DNA of 64,000 nucleotides from Nocardioides immobilis (GCF_003515065.1 NZ_QXGH01000013.1:124001-188000); one strand, 5' to 3'; positions 1 through 9,461 are shown, numbered from the stretch's first letter. Notes: a model not told the origin generated them from the sequence alone. Numbers and translations are program-made.

Positions 1-789
1 CCTCCGGGCGGCGAACCCGAGGTGATCGCGATCCCGTCTCCGGGTGAGCCGGTCGAGATCCCGGGCCTGCTCCGGATCACGCTCGGTGAGACCAAGGTCG
101 ACAAGCGGGCGCACTCGATCTTCGCGCGCGCCCAGGGCCTGCTCGTCGAGATCCTCCCGACCAACACCAAGGTGAAGGTCGCCCTGTCGCGTGCTCGGAT
201 GACTGACGACGTCATCAACTCGCTCATGAGCGGCTACGCGGCCGGCCTCAAGGGCAAGGTCCTGAACGTCGAAGACGACACGATCGTCACCATCGGCCGC
301 ACGCCCACCAAGCCCCTCCCCTGCGAGGGCACGGGCGGCGTGGTCAAGCAGACCAAGACGGTCGACATCAACGTCCCGTCCGCGGTCTCCGTCGGCGCCG
401 CACAGGCCAAGGTCTTCGGTGTGCAGGCCGGTCGTCGCCGGGCCCGTGCGTGGACCCAGGGCTCGATCGCCGAGGTCAACCTCGGAGGTGGCCAGCTCGT
501 CATCGAGGGCATCGTGGCTCGCGCCAACGTCATCCGGCGGCCGGGCAAGCTGGTCCGCAACAGCAACGGGACGAAGTTCGTGTCGATCACCGCCGACGGT
601 GAGCCTCATGAGATCCCGGACTCCGGCACGCTCGAGATCCCGGGTCTTGCGAAGCTCGAGTTCGGGGTGGAGACCCTGATCCGTGGCGGCATCGAGGTGA
701 TCGCGCTTCGGATCACCCTGCTCGACGGTGTCGGTGCAGTGATCGACCTCGGCGTCGCTCGCACTCAGGTGAAGAAGGCCATCCTCTGA
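1..789 (+). CDS. choice-of-anchor P family surface protein, 5' end outside window
   Basis: The reading frame is open from the first base, so this is the C-terminal part of a longer protein; an in-frame GTG at 22 is not needed as a start. About 262 residues are visible. They are rich in short beta-strand-like stretches with the TVDINVPSAVSVGAAQAKVFG type of pattern seen in choice-of-anchor P proteins, which are secreted actinobacterial proteins. Two related segments occur, near the start (GEPVEIPGLLRITLGE) and near the end (SGTLEIPGLAKLEFGVE), which suggests an internal duplication. No sortase signal or C-terminal membrane anchor is visible. A hairpin follows the stop. The family call is moderate and the function is unknown. 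Confidence 0.6.
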   Translation, partial: PPGGEPEVIAIPSPGEPVEIPGLLRITLGETKVDKRAHSIFARAQGLLVEILPTNTKVKVALSRARMTDDVINSLMSGYAAGLKGKVLNVEDDTIVTIGRTPTKPLPCEGTGGVVKQTKTVDINVPSAVSVGAAQAKVFGVQAGRRRARAWTQGSIAEVNLGGGQLVIEGIVARANVIRRPGKLVRNSNGTKFVSITADGEPHEIPDSGTLEIPGLAKLEFGVETLIRGGIEVIALRITLLDGVGAVIDLGVARTQVKKAIL

Positions 790-808
790 CGCCCGTCAGC
801 TGAACGCA

Positions 809-840
809 CGAAGGCCGCTCCCGGAAGGGGGCGGCCTTCG
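809..840 (+). terminator. hairpin terminator after the choice-of-anchor P gene
   Basis: A perfect 10-bp stem (CGAAGGCCGC at 809-818 pairing with GCGGCCTTCG at 831-840) with a 12-nt loop starts about 20 nt after the stop codon. No T-run follows, which is common for high-GC actinobacterial terminators. Confidence 0.7.
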
Positions 841-970
841 GCGTTCCTGAGCGAGGATTTAACCGGGTCACTTGACCTACATGCCGTCGCCTCGCACGAT
901 GTGCGTCGTTGAGGTTGTGGCGGCGGTCACGACGACCGCCTCAGACGCAGCATCAGGGCAGGGGACCGGC

Positions 971-3529
971 GTGGAGCGCAAGCAGTCGATGCGGATCGGA
1001 CTGGCAGCGGTGGCCGCGGCCGCGGTGGTCGCGACGGCGATGTCGGTGCCGGGTGGCGGCAGTGGCCGCGCCCTCGACCTGGCCGCGGCGGCCGAGGCCG
1101 ACAAGAGCGCGCTCGGCGTGCCCCACGAGGACCCGCCCGGCACGCCTCCGCACCGCCACGACGACCCGCGCACCAAGAACCTGATCTCCCGGGCCGGCTT
1201 CGAGGAGGGGACGGTCGACCCGACCACCGCCGAGCAGCGGCGGGCCGCGGCGTCGTACGTCGAGCGCGAGCGAGCGCTGCGCGACCCCATCCTGAAGCCG
1301 GTGTCGGTCTACCCGGAGCACGCCGACGTGCCGGAGACCCGGTTCGCGATGGCCGGCGCCTGCTACACGCTGCAGGCACCGTCGGGGGCCTACGTCGTCC
1401 GGAGCGGCACGGAGGTCAGCCTCGCGCCGGTCGCGGCCACGGACGCGGCGCCGTTCTACTTCAAGGCGACCCGCCTCGGCGGCTACCTGCTGCACACCAG
1501 CGACGGCGTGCTCGCCAGCCGCAACGGCGTCGTCGAGGTCGTCGCCGAGCCGAGCCCCGCCGCGGACTGGACGGTCAGCCGCAACAGCGTGGGCCGGTTC
1601 GGCTTCCGCTCGCTGGCCGGGGACGCCCTCGCCGCATCCGGTGACGACCTGGTGGGCGGCGACCGGGTGTCGGCGTACCGGCTGCGGCTCGCGACCGACG
1701 GCTGTGCGGCCTATCCCGAGGCCGACATCGGCATCACCGGCGACCCGTACGGCGGGACGAGCTCCTTCCAGGAGGTCCGCGGGTACGTCGACGCGCACAC
1801 CCACGGCATGGCGTTCGAGTTCCTCGGCGGCAGGGTGCACTGCGGTCGGCCGTGGCACCAGTACGGCGCGCCGTACGCCCTGGTCGACTGCCCGGACCAC
1901 ACCCTGACCCAGGGCAACGGCGCGATCCTCGAGTCCTTCCTGTCCGGTGAGCTCTCCCACGACCCGGTCGGCTGGCCGACCTTCAAGGACTGGCCCGCGC
2001 CGGAGTCCCTGACCCACGAGGGCACCTACTGGCGGTGGCTCGAGCGGGCCTGGCGCGGCGGGCAGCGGCTGTTCGTGAACCTGCTGGTCGAGAACAACAA
2101 GCTCTGCCAGCTCTACCCGCTCAAGCGCAACTCCTGCGACGACATGGACTCGATCCGCCTGCAGGCGCGCGACATGTACGAGATGCAGGACTACATCGAC
2201 GCCCAGTTCGGTGGCCCGGGTCAGGGCTTCTACCGGATCGTGCGGACGCCGTTCGAGGCGCGCCAGGTCATCAACGCCGGGAAGATGGCCGTGGTGATGG
2301 GCATCGAGACCAGCATCCCGTTCGGGTGCACGGTCAAGATCGTCCTCGGCCGTGACCAACCCGCGTGCGACGAGGCCGAGATCGACGCCAACCTGGCCGA
2401 GATGCACACGCTCGGCGTCCGGCAGATGGAGCTGGTCAACAAGTTCGACAACGCGCTGTCCGGTGTCGCGGGCGACGAGGGCGAGGTCGGGCTGTTCGTC
2501 AACTCGGCCAACTTCCTCGAGACGGCGACGTTCTGGCAGATGGAGCACTGCGAGCCGGCCGACGGCGTCAGCCACGACAAGAACCAGACCACGCTGCCGA
2601 CCCTGCCCGAGCAGGACGCGATCTTCGGGGCGATCTTCTCGCTCTTCGGTGGCGCGATCGCGCTGCCGCAGCTGCCGGTCTACCCGCCGCCCGCCCACTG
2701 CAACAAGCGTGGGCTGACCGACCTCGGCGAGCACCTGATCCGTTCCCTCGCCGAGCGGCACATGATCTTCGACCCCGATCACATGAGCGTGAAGGCGCGG
2801 CAGTCGTCGATGGACCTCATCGAGGAGCTGGACTACCCCGGCGTGATCTCGAGCCACTCGTGGTCGACGCCCGACACCTACCCGCGGATCTACCGGGCCG
2901 GCGGGTTCATCACGCCGTACGCCGGTGACTCGACGGGGTTCGTCGAGAAGTGGCGACGCCACATCGAGTGGGCGGACCCCCGCTACTACTGGGGCATCGG
3001 GTTCGGCGCGGACATCAACGGCCTCGGCGCGCAGGGCAGTCCGCGAGGTGCGGACGTGCCCAACCCGGTCAGATACCCGTTCACGGGGCTGGGTGGGGTC
3101 GAGGTCGACAAGCAGCGCGCCGGCGAGCGGGTGTGGGACATCAACGTCGACGGCGTCGCGCAGTACGGCCTGTATCCCGACTGGGTCCAGGACCTCGGGA
3201 TGGTCGCCGACGCGCAGCAGGGTGACGGCGACCTGATCCGCGACGACATGGCGCGCGGCACCGAGGCCTACCTCCAGATGTGGGAGCGCGCGACCGGCAT
3301 CGCGCCGGACTCGTGCCGCAACGCCGGCCTGCGGAAGCCCGTCGCCAAGGTCGAGAGCGTGATCGAGCCCGGGCTGACGACCGTCCAGGTCATGCGCCGG
3401 GTCGGACAGCCGTTCCGCCGCCTCGGCCGGTGGTACGGCGTGTGCGCGAAGACCGCCGACGACCCGAGGGTGATGGTGAACATCGAGTTCGACGCGACAG
3501 GGAGGGTCATCCGGGTGCAGACTCCGTAG
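971..3529 (+). CDS. secreted metal-dependent hydrolase-like protein
   Basis: The GTG at 971 is preferred as start because AGGGGA lies just upstream; the in-frame codons before it lack a ribosome site. The protein (about 852 residues) begins with a basic stretch and a long Ala/Val core typical of a signal peptide, so export is likely. After roughly 120 residues comes a segment resembling a small beta-trefoil or fascin-like fold (CYTLQAPSGAYVVRSG onwards). The catalytic-looking region starts at DAHTHGMAFEF and has further conserved-looking His/Asp clusters (FDPDHMS, SSHSWS, GFGADINGLG). The DxHxH signature and HxW-rich context recall amidohydrolase or membrane-dipeptidase (M19) folds. The substrate is unknown. 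It stands alone on this strand before etfD. Confidence 0.55.
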   Translation: MERKQSMRIGLAAVAAAAVVATAMSVPGGGSGRALDLAAAAEADKSALGVPHEDPPGTPPHRHDDPRTKNLISRAGFEEGTVDPTTAEQRRAAASYVERERALRDPILKPVSVYPEHADVPETRFAMAGACYTLQAPSGAYVVRSGTEVSLAPVAATDAAPFYFKATRLGGYLLHTSDGVLASRNGVVEVVAEPSPAADWTVSRNSVGRFGFRSLAGDALAASGDDLVGGDRVSAYRLRLATDGCAAYPEADIGITGDPYGGTSSFQEVRGYVDAHTHGMAFEFLGGRVHCGRPWHQYGAPYALVDCPDHTLTQGNGAILESFLSGELSHDPVGWPTFKDWPAPESLTHEGTYWRWLERAWRGGQRLFVNLLVENNKLCQLYPLKRNSCDDMDSIRLQARDMYEMQDYIDAQFGGPGQGFYRIVRTPFEARQVINAGKMAVVMGIETSIPFGCTVKIVLGRDQPACDEAEIDANLAEMHTLGVRQMELVNKFDNALSGVAGDEGEVGLFVNSANFLETATFWQMEHCEPADGVSHDKNQTTLPTLPEQDAIFGAIFSLFGGAIALPQLPVYPPPAHCNKRGLTDLGEHLIRSLAERHMIFDPDHMSVKARQSSMDLIEELDYPGVISSHSWSTPDTYPRIYRAGGFITPYAGDSTGFVEKWRRHIEWADPRYYWGIGFGADINGLGAQGSPRGADVPNPVRYPFTGLGGVEVDKQRAGERVWDINVDGVAQYGLYPDWVQDLGMVADAQQGDGDLIRDDMARGTEAYLQMWERATGIAPDSCRNAGLRKPVAKVESVIEPGLTTVQVMRRVGQPFRRLGRWYGVCAKTADDPRVMVNIEFDATGRVIRVQTP

Positions 3530-3593
3530 TCCTGGGAGTGCCCCGCGGCGCTGCCCGGGGGCTGATACCCACGCGAGTGAGGTGATCCTCACG

Positions 3594-3622
3594 CCGACAG
3601 CCAGGTTACTTGCGGGTAAGAT
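3594..3622 (+). promoter_or_regulatory. etfD promoter with 14-bp lipid-regulon operator
   Basis: A candidate -35 CCGACA (3594-3599) is followed after 17 bp by a -10 TAAGAT (3617-3622). The dyad TTACTTGCGGGTAA (3606-3619) overlaps the -10, as expected for a repressor site. Near-identical sites lie at 24841-24854 and 36730-36743. Confidence 0.55.
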
Positions 3623-3704
3623 CCACGCCTTGGGCGGCTCGCCCCGGATCTGACCAACGGATGCGCGATTCCGTAGTCTGACCCCGATTTCCCCAAGCTT
3701 TGGA

Positions 3705-6700
3705 GTGACGACGTTGGACGGAATGACCCTCACGCTCATCGTTGGCTTGCTGCTCAACGCGATCATCCTGCCGCTGGCGGCCAAGCGGGTGTGGTTCCTC
3801 TACCGGCTGGTCTCCCACGGTCAGCCGGCGCCGGAGCGCCTCGAGAACATCACCAAGCGGACCGCAGGCGCCATCGGCGGCCAGCTGCGTGAGGTGCTCG
3901 GCCAGCGACGGCTGCTGAAGTGGACGATCCCCGGCATCGCGCACTCCTTTGTGATGTACGCGTTCCTGATCCTCGGGACCGTCTACGTCGAGGCGTACGG
4001 CGTACTGCTCTCGCGCAACCCCGACTGGCACTTCCTCGGCATCGGCACCTGGGGCCCGCTGGGCTTCCTGCAGGACCTGATCGCGGTGCTGTGCCTGGTC
4101 GGTCTGGTCACCTTCTACTTCATCCGGGTGCGCAACCAGCCCGAGAAGATGGGCCGCAAGTCCCGGTTCTCCGGCTCACACCTGGGCGGCGCGTACCTCG
4201 TGCTGTTCATGATCTTCAACGTCATCTGGACGATGTTCCTGTTCCGCGGCGCGGTCGCGGCACGGGTGATCCACGAGGGCACCGACGACGGCTACGGCAA
4301 GGCGGCGTTCGTCTCCTTCCTGCTCGGCAAGGTCCTGCCCGACAGCACCTTCCTGATCGGCCTCGGCCTGATCCTGCACATCGGCATCATGCTGGTGTTC
4401 CTCATCGACGTGCTCCACTCCAAGCACCTCCACATCTTCGTGGCGCCGCTGAACGTCATGTTCAAGCGTCCCGACGCGGCCTCGTTCGGCGACAGCGAGA
4501 ACAAGACCTCGGTCGCGCTCGGCGCCGTGAAGCCGATGATGAACGAGGGCAAGCCGGTCACGCTCGACGACGTCGACGACCTCGACGAGGACGCCACGCT
4601 CGGCATCGGCAGCATCAACGACTTCTCCTGGAAGGGCGTTCTCGACTTCGCGTCCTGTACCGAGTGTGGCCGCTGTCAGTCGCAGTGCCCGGCGTGGAAC
4701 ACCGAGAAGCCGCTCTCTCCGAAGATGCTGATCATGAACCTGCGGGACCACGCGTTCGCCGCGGCGCCGTACAACCTGGCTGCCGAGGACAAGCGCGCCG
4801 GTCTCGACCCGGCCGTGATCGCCGAGGCGGAGCGGCCCCTGGTGGGCGAGACCGAGGGCGTCGCGTGGGAGCCCGAGGGCGGCGCGATCATCGACACCGA
4901 CGTGCTGTGGTCGTGCACGAACTGTGGTGCGTGCGTCAACCAGTGCCCCGTCGACATCGAGCACGTCGACCACATCACCGACATGCGCCGCTACCAGGTG
5001 CTCGTCGAGTCGAACTTCCCGTCCGAGCTCAACGGCCTCTTCCGTGGTCTCGAGAACAACGGCAACCCGTGGAACATGTCGCCGCGGGGCCGGATGGACT
5101 GGGCCAAGGACCTGCCGTTCGACGTGAAGGTCGTCGGCGAGACGATCGAGTCGCTCGACGAGGTCGACTGGCTGTTCTGGGTCGGCTGCGCGGGTGCCTA
5201 CGAGGACCGCGCCAAGAAGACCACGCGGGCCGTCGCCGAGCTGCTCGACCTGGCCGACGTCTCCTTCGGTGTCCTCGGCAACGGCGAGACCTGCACCGGT
5301 GACTCCGCCCGACGGGCCGGCAACGAGTTCGTGTTCCAGGGCCTCGCCCAGCAGAACATCGAGACGCTCAAGGAGGCGAAGGCCAAGCAGGTCGTCTCCA
5401 CGTGTCCGCACTGCATGAACACGCTCAAGAACGAGTACAAGGAGCTCGGCATCGAGCTCGAGGTCATCCACCACACGCAGCTGCTCAACCGGCTGGTCCG
5501 TGAGGGCAAGCTGACCCCGGTCGGGACCGGCGACGGCGCCCACCAGCGCAAGATCACCTACCACGACCCGTGCTTCCTCGGTCGCCACAACCAGGTCTAC
5601 ACGCCCCCGCGGGAGCTGCTGCAGATCATGCCGGGCGCCGAGGTCACGGAGATGGAGCGCAGCGGCGAGAAGTCCTTCTGCTGCGGTGCCGGTGGTGCGC
5701 GGATGTGGATGGAAGAGACCATCGGCGAGCGGATCAACGTCAACCGGACCAACGAGGCCGTCGAGACCGGCGCGGACCAGATCGCGGTGGGCTGCCCGTT
5801 CTGCCGGGTCATGCTCGCCGACGGTCTGACCGAGGCCCAGGACAACGGCAGCGCCCGGGCGGAGGTCGAGGTCCTCGACGTCGCGCAGATGCTGCTCGCG
5901 TCGGTGAAGGGCGAGGTCGCCACCAAGCTCAAGCCGGGCGAGGGTGTGAAGGTCGGCGCCACCGCCAAGAAGGCGGACACGTCGGCCGAGCCCGTCGAGG
6001 CCGCGGCTGCCGCGCCTGCGGCCGCCGGGTCGTCGCTCTTCGACGCCCCCGCCGAGGCGCCGGCTGCGAAGGCCGAGCCGGCCGGGGGGTCGTTGTTCGA
6101 CGAGGCGCCGGCTGCGAAGGCCGAGCCGGCCGGGGGGTCGTTGTTCGACGAGGCGCCGGCTGCGAAGGCCGAGCCGGCCGGGGGGTCGTTGTTCGACGAG
6201 GCGCCGGCTGCTCCTGCTGAGCCGGCTGCCAAGGCCGAGCCGGCGAAGCCGGCCTCCGGCGGGTCGCTGTTCGACGAGGGTGGTTCGCTCTTCGACACGC
6301 CTGCCGAGGCCGCGCCTGCGGCGCCGGCCGAGGCGAAGTCCGAGCCGAAGGCGCAGCCGGCGTCGGCGAAGGCCGCGCCGGCCTCGGGCGGGTTCGACAC
6401 CGGTGGGTCGCTCTTCGATGCTGTCGACTCCGCTCCGGCGGAGGAGAAGCCGGCCGCCGCTGAGCCGGCGCCGGCCGCGAAGGCGGAGCCCGCTGAGGCT
6501 CCGGCTGCCGAGGAGGCACCTGCTCAGGCCGACCTGAGTGGCTCGCTGTTCGACATCGTCGACTCGGCTCCGGCCCCGACCGCAGAACCTCCGATGTGGG
6601 ACCCGTCGGCCGAGGATCCCACTGCGAAGAAGGCTCCTGCCGCGAAGGAGGAGCCCGCCGCTGAGGAGGAGCCTGCCGCGGAGGAGGAGCCTGCTGCTGA

Positions 6701-6812
6701 GGAGAAGAAGCCCGCAGCGCCGGCACCCGCCGCCCCGGCATCGTCGGGCGAGAAGAACGAGCCTCGCACGGATGCCAACATCAACGAGGCTGGATCGCTC
6801 TTCGACCTCTGA
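3705..6812 (+). CDS. etfD: EtfD-like membrane Fe-S oxidoreductase (ETF:menaquinone electron transfer) with repeat tail
   Basis: This matches the family of M. tuberculosis Rv0338c (EtfD), a membrane protein that accepts electrons from ETF during fatty-acid beta-oxidation and passes them to the quinone pool. Residues 1-250 hold about five or six membrane helices of NarI type. Two 4Fe-4S motifs follow, CTECGRCQSQCP near residue 318 and CTNCGACVNQCP near 404. Two CCG-type heterodisulfide-reductase domains follow, with CPHC near 567 and CCGAGGARMW near 659. From about residue 740 to the end is an Ala/Pro/Glu-rich, probably disordered tail with nine SLFD tetrapeptides, which makes the protein longer than usual. 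The start could be GTG 3705, TTG 3714 (GGAG eight bases upstream) or ATG 3723. The operator over its promoter links it to the fadE5-type and hydratase genes. Confidence 0.85.
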   Translation: MTTLDGMTLTLIVGLLLNAIILPLAAKRVWFLYRLVSHGQPAPERLENITKRTAGAIGGQLREVLGQRRLLKWTIPGIAHSFVMYAFLILGTVYVEAYGVLLSRNPDWHFLGIGTWGPLGFLQDLIAVLCLVGLVTFYFIRVRNQPEKMGRKSRFSGSHLGGAYLVLFMIFNVIWTMFLFRGAVAARVIHEGTDDGYGKAAFVSFLLGKVLPDSTFLIGLGLILHIGIMLVFLIDVLHSKHLHIFVAPLNVMFKRPDAASFGDSENKTSVALGAVKPMMNEGKPVTLDDVDDLDEDATLGIGSINDFSWKGVLDFASCTECGRCQSQCPAWNTEKPLSPKMLIMNLRDHAFAAAPYNLAAEDKRAGLDPAVIAEAERPLVGETEGVAWEPEGGAIIDTDVLWSCTNCGACVNQCPVDIEHVDHITDMRRYQVLVESNFPSELNGLFRGLENNGNPWNMSPRGRMDWAKDLPFDVKVVGETIESLDEVDWLFWVGCAGAYEDRAKKTTRAVAELLDLADVSFGVLGNGETCTGDSARRAGNEFVFQGLAQQNIETLKEAKAKQVVSTCPHCMNTLKNEYKELGIELEVIHHTQLLNRLVREGKLTPVGTGDGAHQRKITYHDPCFLGRHNQVYTPPRELLQIMPGAEVTEMERSGEKSFCCGAGGARMWMEETIGERINVNRTNEAVETGADQIAVGCPFCRVMLADGLTEAQDNGSARAEVEVLDVAQMLLASVKGEVATKLKPGEGVKVGATAKKADTSAEPVEAAAAAPAAAGSSLFDAPAEAPAAKAEPAGGSLFDEAPAAKAEPAGGSLFDEAPAAKAEPAGGSLFDEAPAAPAEPAAKAEPAKPASGGSLFDEGGSLFDTPAEAAPAAPAEAKSEPKAQPASAKAAPASGGFDTGGSLFDAVDSAPAEEKPAAAEPAPAAKAEPAEAPAAEEAPAQADLSGSLFDIVDSAPAPTAEPPMWDPSAEDPTAKKAPAAKEEPAAEEEPAAEEEPAAEEKKPAAPAPAAPASSGEKNEPRTDANINEAGSLFDL
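6057..6200 (+). repeat. three perfect 48-bp tandem repeats in etfD
   Basis: Three exact copies (6057-6104, 6105-6152, 6153-6200) each encode APAAKAEPAGGSLFDE. A fourth diverges after ten bases. Perfect identity at third codon positions implies recent slippage or unequal recombination. Confidence 0.95.
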
Positions 6813-6830
6813 CCAGCCTCTGAGCACTGG

Positions 6831-6876
6831 GTCGTGTGCCTGAGAACCCCGATATCGGCGGTCTCAGGCACACGAC
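6831..6876. terminator. bidirectional terminator between etfD and the response regulator
   Basis: A perfect 15-bp stem (GTCGTGTGCCTGAGA at 6831-6845 with its complement at 6862-6876) and a 16-nt loop, followed by TGCTTTT. It sits between two convergent genes, 19 nt from the etfD stop and 15 nt from the regulator stop. Confidence 0.85.
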
Positions 6877-6891
6877 TGCTTTTCGGGTCGG

Positions 6892-7560
6892 TCAGCGCCC
6901 CCGGCCGGGCCGCACCAGTCCGTGGTCGAAGGCGAACACGACGGCGGCGGCGCGGTCCCGCAGGTCCAGCTTGGCGAAGATGTGCCCGATGTGGGTCTTG
7001 ACCGTGCCCTCGCCGAGCACCAGCTCCGCGGCGATCTCGGCGTTGCTGAGCCCTTGCCCGATCAGCGCCAGCACCTCCCGCTCGCGCGGGGTGAGCAGGT
7101 CGGTCTCGGGTCCGGGGAGCACGGGCGACGGTCCGTCGCGATAGGCGGACAGCACCCGCCCTGTGACCGCCGGGTCGAGCCACGACCCGCCCTCGGCCAC
7201 GGTCCGTACCGCTCGCTGGAGGTCCTCGGCAGGCACGCCCTTGAGCAGGAACCCCGCCGCGCCCGCGCGCAGCGCGCCGGCGAGGATCTCCTCGTCCTCG
7301 AAGGTCGTGAGGACGAGTACCGGCGGTGCCGCGGGGCTGTCCCGCAGCAGGGCGGTCGCGGCGACGCCGTCGACTCCCGGCATCCGCACGTCCATCACGA
7401 CCACGTCGGGCGAGAGCTCGGCGACGGCTTCGACCACTCCGGCGCCGCTGGCGAGCTCGCCGACGATCTCGAAGCCGAACCGGGCACGGAGGATGCCCCG
7501 CAGCCCGGTGCGCACCAGCTCCTGGTCGTCGACGAGCAGCACCTTCACGACATCGGTCAC
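6892..7560 (-). CDS. NarL/FixJ-family response regulator
   Basis: A 222-residue regulator with an N-terminal receiver domain (KVLLVDDQELVR; phospho-acceptor Asp in VVVMDVRMPG) and a C-terminal LuxR-type helix-turn-helix (LTPREREVLALIGQGLSNAEIA, GTVKTHIGHIF). The GTG start at 7560 overlaps the stop of the kinase gene by four bases (GTGA), so the two are translationally coupled. It is the last gene of a four-gene operon with an ABC exporter and probably controls that operon or a membrane-stress response. The signal is unknown. Confidence 0.93.
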   Translation of the reverse strand: MTDVVKVLLVDDQELVRTGLRGILRARFGFEIVGELASGAGVVEAVAELSPDVVVMDVRMPGVDGVAATALLRDSPAAPPVLVLTTFEDEEILAGALRAGAAGFLLKGVPAEDLQRAVRTVAEGGSWLDPAVTGRVLSAYRDGPSPVLPGPETDLLTPREREVLALIGQGLSNAEIAAELVLGEGTVKTHIGHIFAKLDLRDRAAAVVFAFDHGLVRPGRGR

Positions 7561-8642
7561 CGGGGCATCCTCGCCCTCACGGTCCAGCCCTCGTCGTGCG
7601 GACCCGCGACGAGCTCGCCCCCGACCGCACTCGCCCGCTCCTGCATGCCGCGGATGCCCATCCCGGCGCCGGCACCAGGCCTCGGCACGCCCCCGTTGCG
7701 CACGACGATGGTGACGACGCCGCCGCTGTCGCCTCCGGCGACCGTGACCGGCTCGCCCGGGGCGTGCTTCGTGGCGTTGGTGAGCGCCTCCTGCACGATC
7801 CGGTAGGCCGCGAGTCCCCGGGCCGGCCCGAGCGTGGTGAGGCCGCCGTCGAGGTCCAGGTCCACCTCGACACCCGCCCGGCGGAACGACTCGACGAGCG
7901 CGGGGATGTCGGCGGCGCCGGGCATCGGGGCCGTCTCGCCGGAGGCATCGGTCCGCATCAGGCCGACCGTCGCCCGTACCTCCTCGAGGCTGGTCCGAGC
8001 GAGCCGCTCCGCCTCCTCGAGCGCCTGCCGCGCCTCGTCGGGATCCTCGTCGAGCGCGAGCCGGGCGCTGCTGATGTGGAGCAGCGAGACGGTCAGGGCG
8101 TGCCCGATGACGTCGTGCACCTCGCCCGCGATCCTGCTCCGCTCCTCCGCCCGGCTGCGCTCGGCCAGCTGGTGCTGCGCCGCTTCGAGCTGTACGACGG
8201 TCTCCCGCAGCCGGTGCGCGAACACGCACGCGACGAGGGTGAACGCCGTACCGACGACCCACGCCGTCCACCCCGGCTCGTCCCGCTGCTGGAGCCACTC
8301 GGCAGCGATCCCGAGTCCGAGTGCGCCGCCGGTGACGACCGTGACCGGGAGCGCCGAGGTGAGGGCGACCCAGCCGGCGATGACGCAGAAGCCCATCCAG
8401 GCCAGGTTCGCCGAGTTGCCGTGCCCGAGCACGACCAGCCCGGCGGCAGTGGCGAGCAGCGCGATCGCGAGCGGCCACGAGACCAGTCCCCGCCAGGCGA
8501 CCAGCGCGGCGAGACCCGCGATCGCGGCGGTGACCGTGAGTCCGAGCGGAAGTGCGCGGTCGCCCATGAGCGCGCCGACCGCGGCGAACAGCGCGAGCAT
8601 CACCGGAGCGATGACTCGCGCTGGTCGGTCCGTCATGACCAC
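7557..8642 (-). CDS. NarL-type sensor histidine kinase (HisKA_3)
   Basis: A 361-residue membrane kinase. The N-terminal ~150 residues form about five hydrophobic helices with almost no extracytoplasmic loops, the intramembrane-sensing layout. After a short coiled segment comes the phospho-acceptor box ERSRIAGEVHDVIGHALT, then an ATPase domain with N-box EALTNATKHA and G-box GMGIRGMQERA. The start is GTG 8642 or ATG 8636; neither has a strong ribosome site. It sits 21 nt after the ABC permease and overlaps the regulator gene. Kinases of this layout next to ABC exporters often respond to cell-envelope damage or antibiotics, which is an inference here. Confidence 0.92.
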   Translation of the reverse strand: MVMTDRPARVIAPVMLALFAAVGALMGDRALPLGLTVTAAIAGLAALVAWRGLVSWPLAIALLATAAGLVVLGHGNSANLAWMGFCVIAGWVALTSALPVTVVTGGALGLGIAAEWLQQRDEPGWTAWVVGTAFTLVACVFAHRLRETVVQLEAAQHQLAERSRAEERSRIAGEVHDVIGHALTVSLLHISSARLALDEDPDEARQALEEAERLARTSLEEVRATVGLMRTDASGETAPMPGAADIPALVESFRRAGVEVDLDLDGGLTTLGPARGLAAYRIVQEALTNATKHAPGEPVTVAGGDSGGVVTIVVRNGGVPRPGAGAGMGIRGMQERASAVGGELVAGPHDEGWTVRARMPR

Positions 8643-8663
8643 GAGGTTAGAGCCCCCTGCCCG

Positions 8664-9461
8664 CTACAGAGCCGTCCGGCGCGCGGCCAGCGTGGTTGCG
8701 ACGACGGCGATCGCGAAGGTGGCGAGCAGCGGTCCGGTCCCGTTGCCGATCCCGAGCCACGGCTCCCGGATCGCGTCGTTGGCGAGGGCCAGCGGCAGTC
8801 GCTCGGAGATCTCGCGCAACGGCTCCGACATCACCGCCGGGGGCGGACCGCCGACGCCGAGCAGGAACGACGGGAAGAAGAGCATCAGGCCGACGGCTTG
8901 CGCGGCGCGGGCGGACGGCAGCAGGGTGCCGAGCAGGACGCCGATGCTGATGAACGCGACCGACGCCACGACGATGCCTGCGGCGACCCGCGCCGGGTCC
9001 TCGACGTCCGGGAGGCCGTAGACGGGCGCGGCGACCGCCAGCAGCAGCGGCCCGGCGATGGCGATCGCCCCGAGCCCCATCGCGAGCTCCGCAAGGGAGA
9101 ACGACCAGCGCGGGAAGCCCGATGCCGCGAACCGGCGCAGCACCCCGCGCTCGCGGTAGGTCGCGATGTGCACCGGCAGCATGATCAGGCCGGTGGCGCC
9201 GATGACGACGGTGAAGTACGACGCGACGTACCAGTGCGACGGGTTCACCGGGAACACCTCGTCCGGCTCGGTGCCGAACGAGCCGCCGATGATGAGCATC
9301 GAGACGATCGGGAACGCGAGCACGAAGGTCAGCGTGAGCGGGTCCCGGGTCAGCAGCCGCAGCTCGGCCGCGAGCAGGCGGCGGGTGACGGAGCGGCGGC
9401 GGGGCTGCTCCGCCTCGGAGGTGGCGACAGCGGCGGGACGGGTGGCGGCGACGGTCATCAT
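8664..9461 (-). CDS. ABC-2 type transporter permease
   Basis: A 265-residue membrane protein with a basic cytoplasmic N-terminus and six predicted helices, matching ABC-2 exporter permeases (for example LLTRDPLTLTFVLAFPIVSMLIIGG and the HIATYRERGVLRRFAASG loop). The ATG at 9461 overlaps the ATPase stop by four bases (ATGA) and has GGAAGGG upstream. It would pair with the ATPase to export a drug, lipid or peptide. The neighbouring two-component system suggests inducible export. The substrate cannot be told from sequence. Confidence 0.9.
   Translation of the reverse strand: MMTVAATRPAAVATSEAEQPRRRSVTRRLLAAELRLLTRDPLTLTFVLAFPIVSMLIIGGSFGTEPDEVFPVNPSHWYVASYFTVVIGATGLIMLPVHIATYRERGVLRRFAASGFPRWSFSLAELAMGLGAIAIAGPLLLAVAAPVYGLPDVEDPARVAAGIVVASVAFISIGVLLGTLLPSARAAQAVGLMLFFPSFLLGVGGPPPAVMSEPLREISERLPLALANDAIREPWLGIGNGTGPLLATFAIAVVATTLAARRTAL

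Noticed and set aside
953..6827. Very long open frames antisense to the hydrolase-like gene and to etfD (over 880 codons each)
   Set aside because: They mirror the high GC at third codon positions of the real genes, have low-complexity Arg/Val/Leu-rich translations, and lack domains and ribosome sites.
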